Shown here piece by piece: positions 19,561 to 26,188 of a DNA stretch of 26,188 nucleotides; within the stretch, counting starts at the first letter, position 1; the number at the start of each line of letters is the position of its first letter. The notes beneath the pieces were generated by a model that saw only the letters and a list, made by a program, of their open reading frames with translations, did not search any database and had not been told where the DNA came from. The stretch is from the NCBI RefSeq assembly GCF_026151205.1, contig NW_026971868.1, positions 1 through 26,188 of the forward strand. Direction: 5' to 3'. The position numbers and the translations under genes were made by a program. The DNA is from Bolinopsis microptera (Eukaryota; Ctenophora; Tentaculata; Lobata; Bolinopsidae).

Positions 19561-22336
19561 ATTTATAAAAAGATATGAAAAAGCAATCCCCGGACGAAAA
19601 AAAGGAATATAAACTATAAAATTAAAATTCGTTTAAAAGGAAAAAAAGTTTATCCAGAAAAATTGCCGCATAAAATTTTATACTGGGAGAAAAAGCGTGT
19701 CGAGAACGCGGGGCAAAAAAGTCCCCCCCCTTGAAAAATTAAAAAAGCCCCTCAAAGTATCCCCCCCCCAGAATTAATCAGCCCGTAACCACGGGTACCG
19801 TATTTTTAGCATTTTGTAAGGTTTGGTCGCCCCCCGGGGCACGTTTTAAGGGGGTGGGGGGTAAGGGGGGACGCATGTCCCCCAGATCAAAACCCCCCGG
19901 GGGTTTTCAACAAGTGAAAAAAACCGTATTTTGGGTTTTTAAAAAAAAAACCACGCTTTTTTTAAAAAAAGACCCCAAAAAGGGGGGATTTACCAATCTT
20001 TAGGTCTACTCAATAAAAAAAAAAATAAAAAGGGGGGGGTTTTGAGGAAACTAGGAAAAAAGGTTTTCCCCGCCCGCCAAAGTTTGCCGGGCTGTTAAAA
20101 AGAAAATTAAGGGGACCCCTTAAAATTATTCCGTTCGTTTTTAATTCCTTAAAAACCCCTCTGCACTAAATTCCGTTCAGCTTTATAAACCCAGGGGCGC
20201 GACCCTAAAGCTAAAAAATACGGATTTGAAATTTTAATTTTATCGGTTTGTCGAAAAAAAAAGGGGAGCAAAAAACAGAAAAACAGAAAAAAAAAACCCT
20301 TTTTAAAAAAAAAACCGGAGGGCCTTATATTTTATTAAAATTTGTTGCAAAGGGGCAAAAGCGTGGTCGTCTAGCTAAAATTAAAATTTGGATCTTTAAA
20401 AAATCGGATTCGACGGGGCCCCCAAGACAAAACGCGTAGTTTAGGGGGGGAGCCATTTAATTCTAAATGTTTGGGAAAAAAAACCCCCTCCCATTTTGCT
20501 GAGAAAAAAACTTTAAATTAAGCAGGGGAAAATTTTTTCCCGCACGGGTTTCGGAAGAGGGGCCAGTTTTGCGAAAAACCCATTTGGTTAGAATATAATC
20601 GGGAACAAACATGTAGTAATATTTTACAGAATCGCAATTTTCCCAGGGTCAGGAAATTTTCCCCTATGTATGTCAAATGCAACTCAGTAAATTATAGGGA
20701 CCGAGACATAAGAGAGAGGGGGGTTTTACTGAAAATTAGTGGGGTAGTGAAACAAAAAACAAATGTATTGTTATTTTTGGGGCAAAATCAAGGCTCCCGA
20801 CCCCCCGTTGAATTTTTTTTTCTACACTTATATAATTTTAAAAATCCCTGGAAAAATTTTTTGGGAAAACTGCCCCAGAAAAACTACCATGAACAAGATA
20901 ACCGTTTTAAAATAATTTATTTTCGGGCTAATAAAAAAAATTGTCTAAAACGTTCAAAACTTTGGTGAAGTAAAAATTTGGATTGAGTAAAAAAGATTTG
21001 GTCAAAATGATTCCTGGTCCTTTCTACTTAGCACATGAACAATTTACTGAATTTTAAAAAAAATTTTCCCACAAAAAAATATATTTTTTATAATTATGTA
21101 TGATATATAAAGAGTGTATGATAAATTCATCTATAGTTTCGTTTAAAAAAAGATTTTTCGTTGGATTCGGTAAAATTATTTCCGGAAAATAGAAAAAATT
21201 ACCCCCCCCACCTGAAGATAAGAACATTCTCTAAATGATAAAATCTATATATTGTATTTGTAAATTAAATAATAAAATATTAAATAAATCCCCTTGGGGC
21301 GTCGGACTTAAAAAAGAAAACCTGCTGACAGCTAAAAAATTTGACCTAAACGTATTTAAACATAAATTTTATAATTAATTCTGAACTGTACTTAATAAAA
21401 TTAATCAAACGTTTATCTATTAGTAAAGTAATTAAAACCCAAAAACCATCACAAATTAGTTAACGACCAATAAATTATCCCACAATTAGCCAACGATCTA
21501 GATGCTATTGGGGGTGATTAATATTCATTTTGGAAAAAAATTTACTATAATTCTGGGTTTTAATAATTTGTCAATTTTTGAATTATGTGCCAAAAAAAAA
21601 AATGTGGTTTCGGCCTGATTTCCAGAAACTAAATAATATGAAGAAATTTAGAAGAATAGAAACTTTTTGTGCAAGTTACGTCTGACACGAATAAAACTAC
21701 GAAAAGCAAAAGCCGAAAGCGCCCTGGCTGACATTTCGTTTCCTTTTATTATACCGTTAGGCCAGTTTCGATTACTGGAAAGAAAAGCATTTAAACAAAT
21801 TTTTATGTTTTTCATTTTTTTTTGACCAATTTTGGCTCATGCTCCAGCTTACCCCCCAAATTACGCACATAAAGTAAACCCTGCAGTATATAAATTGAAA
21901 AACTAATTCCACGTGTCTCGCGGGAGGAAAGCGGGGGGACTGAGCAGTTACCAATTTTAACATTCTCTACTCGCGGAGGTTTTCTCTTTTTTAAGCCGGG
22001 TAGTTATGGACGGAATAAGAAAAAATAAGTAAGCTCTTTTTGAGACCAAAAAACAAAAAAACCAACGGGATGAAAGATCACCCTGTAGGGGCCCCATAGT
22101 TTACTAAGTTGCCAACCCTGGGACCTGGGAAAATCTTTTACAAAAAAATCTATGTTTTTTCCACGCATGAAGCAAAACCCCGCCCTATAACCACAACAGA
22201 TTCAATTTCAAAAAAAACCGGGCCCTTCCAGGTCTATAGGGAACCCCAAAAAAATGGGAGCAAGCTCCCGCAAACCCCCGGGAACCGGGGGGAAAATTGG
22301 GTAGGGTTTTTTAAAAAAACCAAAGGGGGAATTGGG
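19561..22336. other. Recovering sequence, no gene recognised
   Basis: Homopolymer inflation fades from left to right and the text is close to normal AT-rich DNA by about 21000. Open frames at 20248-20439 and 20666-20968 (the latter ATG-started, 100 residues) have no recognisable domain. Near 21655-21825 a plus-strand frame without ATG gives a basic helical stretch (RKAKAESALADI) opposite an unrecognised minus frame at 21963..21772. An AT-rich tract with almost no GC lies at about 21238-21290. Confidence 0.45.
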
Positions 22337-22420
22337 TTTACTAGGTTTTTACTGGGGGTTTTTTCTTTTACTAGGTCCCCCTAGATTACTAGGTTACTAG
22401 GTCAAAAGGGTCACTAGGTT
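22337..22420 (+). repeat. Short tandem repeat, TTACTAGG unit
   Basis: TTACTAGG occurs at 22338-22345, 22368-22375, and twice in direct succession at 22386-22401. A variant CACTAGG follows near 22412 and a partial copy CTAG at 22381. The copies are separated by T-, C- or A-run insertions, some of which may be sequencing error. The array reads as a small 8-bp microsatellite. Confidence 0.6.
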
Positions 22421-23649
22421 TTTAGCCTTGAACCAGCGGGAGGAACCCCGGGGGAGGGGATCCAAAAAACACTACCCAAATCAACCGGTGCATGAAAAAA
22501 AACCAGGGGAGGAAGGGACGTGGGGGGAACAGGGAACACCCAGGGGAAAATATTTAAATCCCTAGTTTAAAGGGGGTTTGATAGGCCCGCTGTATTTTGG
22601 GACTGGGGGGGGATGCCTAATCGGACTAAGTATACGTTTTGGGAGGGGGGATTTGAAAACACGATTTTTGGTATGGTTAATTTAATGTGCGGACAGGCAA
22701 AGGGTGGTGTTATTTTTTTAAAAAAACTTTGCATCACGGCGGGGAAATTTTTTTATTTTTTTTTTTTTTTTTTTGTGGAAGAAAAATAACAAATTCCGCC
22801 TAAAAAAAATGGTAAAAAAAAAATTTTTCGCTTTGCGAAAATGTTTTTGACCCCCAAAGGGGGCCAAAACCTTTTTACGGGGGAAAAAAAAAAGTTTTTT
22901 TTGGAAAACCCCCCATTTACCTTTCCCCAATTATTTTAAATTTAAAATTTCCAAAAATGGGCCAGAAAGCTTTTTTTTAATTTTTTCCCCCCCGGGGCTT
23001 GCAGTTACAAAAATTTTACCCCCCAACGGGGGTTATCTTTACGAAAGCACAGGTATAGTTTTGTTTTTAAGTCCCCCCCCCCAGTTTTTTGTTTTTTACA
23101 GAAAAAAAAAAGGTCAAAAACTTTACTTTTCATTCTGGCAACTGTGCTAATGCGTTTATTACTTTAAAATCAAGGTAGTCTGAAAACCAGTTTTAACAGG
23201 GGGAACGTTTAGTTTTGTTTTCGTTTCTGGAGAATGAAAAAAAGAATTGGGAAGATTTGAGATAATCTAAAATTAAAACAATTTTTTAAATATCGTAAAG
23301 GGGCCCGTGTCAAAAAAACCGCTTTTATTACATAATCTATGGAAAAATAAGAAAGCTGTAACCAAAAAAAAAATATCTTTTTTACTGTAAACAACTTGTA
23401 TTATTAGAGTATAGGACTAATCAGCAAACAGTAACTGAAGATAGGTGTTCCAATTTTCAATAATTGAAGTTAACGTTATTTTTTTTTCCGTGCGGCTGCA
23501 GCCCAACCTTTAAGACCTAAGCCATAAATAATTGAAACTATACGAAAACAAAAACCGAGAGAAGGACAAATTTTTTAAATGGTGAACTTAATTATATTTG
23601 TCTATTTTTAAAACGGGGAATTTTTAAGGCTGAAAATGTCCCCAATGAT
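22421..23649. other. No gene seen
   Basis: G/A-rich text to about 22700, a short homopolymer-inflated patch at about 22710-23000, then cleaner AT-rich sequence. The minus frames at 22930..22718 and 23394..23209 are K/F-rich products of A and T runs with no domain. No RNA gene or repeat family was recognised. Confidence 0.45.
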
Positions 23650-23770
23650 CATTAATAATAATTAAACGGTAATTAAAAAATCATAAATTATTATAAAAAC
23701 AATTAATTTTTAAAAATTAAAATTATTAATAAATATTTAAAATTATTTTATTTTGATTATAAAATATAAA
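23650..23770. repeat. Extremely AT-rich tract
   Basis: About 120 bases built from ATTAAT, TAAAAATT and AATAAT-type words with only about half a dozen G or C. It lies within otherwise reasonable sequence, so it is likely a genuine low-complexity tract rather than inflation. It may belong to intergenic or intronic DNA. Confidence 0.6.
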
Positions 23771-24532
23771 ACAATAACACATATTTCTTTTATCTTAGTT
23801 TGGGGTTTATTTATTTAAAATTGAATATTTAAATAATGAAACTGTTTAAACACATATCTTAGTTGCTTGACCATAATGGGGAGATTAAATGGCGGTTTAA
23901 AGGTAAAAAAAAACCATTTTACTTTAGGAATCACTGATTCAATATGTTCTGATTCGATCCCTTGTTTATCCACGACAAAACCGGAGGGGAGATGATACTG
24001 ACCCGCTTGCCTTAATTACATAATTTTTATAAATCGCCTAGCTTGAAGTGGAGACCCGGACCACTATTATAAACCTAATGCTAGTGAAATTAGTACTAGT
24101 AAAATAACTAAAATAACCTAAATGGTTAAAACACGAAATATTTTCTCTTGTGAGAGCGGCTTAGTCTAACTCTAAAAATCTCCTTATATTATATTTAGTA
24201 TTAGACGAGCCACACATATGGTCCCCCAGCAGCTACTGCTACTACCCACTACTAATAACGAGTATAAATGCCTGATATCAGATCAATAATCTTGGTGCTA
24301 AATTCTATTGCCAGGACACCGCGCTAGTTACTATAGGGTTTTTTTACTAGTTTAAATATAGTTACTTTAAATACTAGTTAGACAGTTCCCTGCTACCCAG
24401 ATAAAGGAACAATAGAAATTTATACCTGCTTTGATAATATACCCTATAGATGTCTCATGTAGAATAATTTCCCCCCTTCCTCAATAATCATTGGCTACTC
24501 GTTAGGCGGGGTCTAACGAATGTTTCTTTTTA
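23771..24532. other. Clean AT-rich noncoding sequence
   Basis: Normal-looking sequence with few long runs and frequent stops in all frames. It has scattered ACTAGT/CTAGT words at about 24080-24110 and 24345-24380 and a short CTA/CTG trinucleotide-like patch at about 24231-24256. No gene or RNA was recognised. Confidence 0.5.
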
Positions 24533-24703
24533 ATGCAAACCTCAAATTTTTTTGTTTTGAATATCAAAGCGGTTAAACCAAAAAGGAAAGTGGGTACATA
24601 TTTAGAATTTAGAATGCAGCTGACGACGAATTTGTTTCCTGCCTTCATTCTTCAAGAGAATGTTTCTACTGCAATTTATAGTTCAATATTATCCCACAGA
24701 TGA
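24533..24703 (+). CDS. Small ORF, 56 aa, unrecognised
   Basis: ATG at 24533 to TGA at 24701-24703, in clean sequence without inflated runs. The peptide has a basic middle (AVKPKRKVGTYLEF) and a second Met, followed by a fairly hydrophobic C-terminal half (NLFPAFILQ). No family was recognised and there is no gene nearby. Small ORFs of this size are common by chance, so it is recorded only as a candidate exon or micro-ORF. Confidence 0.1.
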   Translation: MQTSNFFVLNIKAVKPKRKVGTYLEFRMQLTTNLFPAFILQENVSTAIYSSILSHR

Positions 24704-24960
24704 TAGAACTGGCCAATAAAAATTGTGTCGATAGTTTTTAAAACTTAAAGCAGTTTTGACGAGTTTCACGTGAACCCCATAAAGTGCCAAAATTTTTTTG
24801 GGAGTTTAAACCGGTCTAAATTAAAAAATTGAGCGAATAAAAATTTTAAATCCTTTAAACCAAATAATTGGGATCCTACGAAATTTTCATTAAATTCGCA
24901 ATGTTTAAAATAAGTGGCTGTCACTGCACTACTCCCTACGCACTACCAATACCAGTTAAT
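24704..24960. other. Clean AT-rich sequence, no gene seen
   Basis: Ordinary AT-rich text with stops in all frames. It is the last reliable sequence before the terminal inflated block. Confidence 0.5.
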
Positions 24961-26188
24961 TTAAGAAATTTTTCAAATTTAAAAATTCCCCCCTGGGGTT
25001 TTAAAAAAATTTTTAAAAATTTAAAATCCCTTTTTTATTAAAATTTAACCGGGGGCCAACTATTCCAAAACCCCGTATAACTATTTTTAACAGTTCATGC
25101 CCGAAAAGAAAAAGGGGGCCCAAAAAGGAAAAAATTTTCTTTGTAATATTTTTTTTTTCCCCTTTTTTTTCCCCCCTTCCCAATAAAGGGAACCTTTTGG
25201 GTTTTTAAGAAGTTTTTTTAAAAAAGCCCCCCCCTTTTTTTTTTAAATAATTTTCCCCCCCCAAAAAAGGGGGTTTTTAAAAATTTTTGGGGGCCCCGGC
25301 CCCTTTTTTTTTTTTTTCCCAAAAAGGGAAATTTTTTGGAAAAAAATAAAAAAATTTTTAGGGCAAAAAAGGTTTAAAATTTTCCATTTTAAAAAAAAAA
25401 GTTTTTTTTGAAAAAGGGCCCCCTTTACCCAAAAAGAAGGGAAAAAAATTTTAAAATTTTAAAAAAAAAAACTTTTTCCCTAAAATTTTTTTTAAAACCC
25501 CAAACAAAAAAATTTTTAAAAAAGAAAAATTTTTTTTTTAAAAAAAAACAAAATTTTTTTTTCCCACCCAAAATAAAGTTTAAATTTTAAAGAAAAAATT
25601 TTTTCCGAATTAAAAATTCGGTTTCCCCCGGGGGAAAATTAAAAAATAAAAAAAAAAATTCTTTTAAAAAATTTTTTCGTCCCAAACTGGGAAATTTTTT
25701 AAAATTTAAAAAAAAAAACTCAAAATTTTTAAAAAAAATTTTTTTTTTAAAAATTTTTTTAAAAAAAATTTTAAAAAAAATTTAAAAATTTAATTAAAAA
25801 AACCCCCCAAAAAAATTTTTGGGGGGCCTTTAAAAAATTTTTTTGGGCCCCCGCCCAAAACCCCCCCCCCCGGGCCCCCCGACCCCCCCAAAAGCGGGAA
25901 ACTTTTTTTTTTTAAAAAAAAAATTTTTTTTAAAATTAAATTAAAATTTTAAAAAAAAAAAAATTTTTAAAAAAAAAATTTAAATAAAAAAAAAAAAAAA
26001 AAATTTTTTTAAAAGTAAAATTTAAAATTTCAAAAAAACCTTTTTTTTTTGGGGGGGCCCGGGGGTTTTTGGGGGGGCCCCCCCCCCCGGGCCGGGGCCC
26101 CGGGGGCCCCCCCGGGGGGAAAAAAAACCCAAAAACCCCCCCCCCCAAAAAAATTTATATAAAATTTAAATTTAAATAAATTTTAAAA
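24961..26188. other. Terminal homopolymer-inflated block, not interpretable
   Basis: Almost pure runs of A and T, broken by blocks of C and G. The most extreme is about 26051-26120, where G and C runs alternate with almost nothing else. Frames at 25408-25590 and 26148..25936 are K/F/P/G artefacts. The contig end inside such a block fits a read end or failed consensus. Confidence 0.8.

Noticed and set aside
23950-23962. TTCGATCCC resembling a tRNA B-box
   Set aside because: No matching acceptor, D or anticodon stems could be found around it.

Overview
The window looks like a eukaryotic, probably invertebrate-animal, contig rather than a bacterial one. It has no operons, no ribosome binding sites and no dense coding. 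It is AT-rich, carries two minisatellites, and its only recognisable gene is the ORF1 of a non-LTR (LINE-type) retrotransposon of the kind common in marine invertebrates. The organism call is an inference from that one gene and from the genome style.

Layout. Bases 1-1337 are clean sequence holding a minus-strand LINE ORF1. It has a coiled coil followed by an RRM-like and C-terminal RNA-binding part, is broken by one frameshift near 630-655, and is preceded by three 21-bp tandem repeats. No endonuclease/reverse transcriptase ORF follows it before the window edge, where the minus strand ends in a perfect hairpin plus ATTCAAT, a plausible LINE-like 3' end. Bases 1338-2720 are complex noncoding sequence. 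From about 2721 the text becomes runs of inflated homopolymers and recovers slowly over several kb. A degenerate 17-19 bp minisatellite lies at 7152-7727 and a degenerate 13-14 bp GC-core minisatellite at 11459-12540. Between and after them are mostly uninterpretable stretches with a few open frames of uncertain reality (9038-9331, 10334-10783, 16766-16996, 17719-17939, 24533-24703). Homopolymer-inflated sequence returns abruptly at 18531 and again near 24961, running to the end of the window.

Reliability. The inflated stretches look like consensus or basecalling failure rather than biology. Inflation has a sawtooth profile (sudden onset, slow decay to the right), which suggests minus-oriented single reads losing accuracy toward their ends. 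Reading frames cannot be trusted there, and most open frames rich in K, F, G and P are translations of A, T, G and C runs.

No multi-gene system could be supported. The most interesting biological candidate is the ORF1-only LINE derivative at the left end. Next come the two minisatellites and a short basic fragment near 16.9 kb that recalls Myb/SANT- or NAM-associated transposon proteins.
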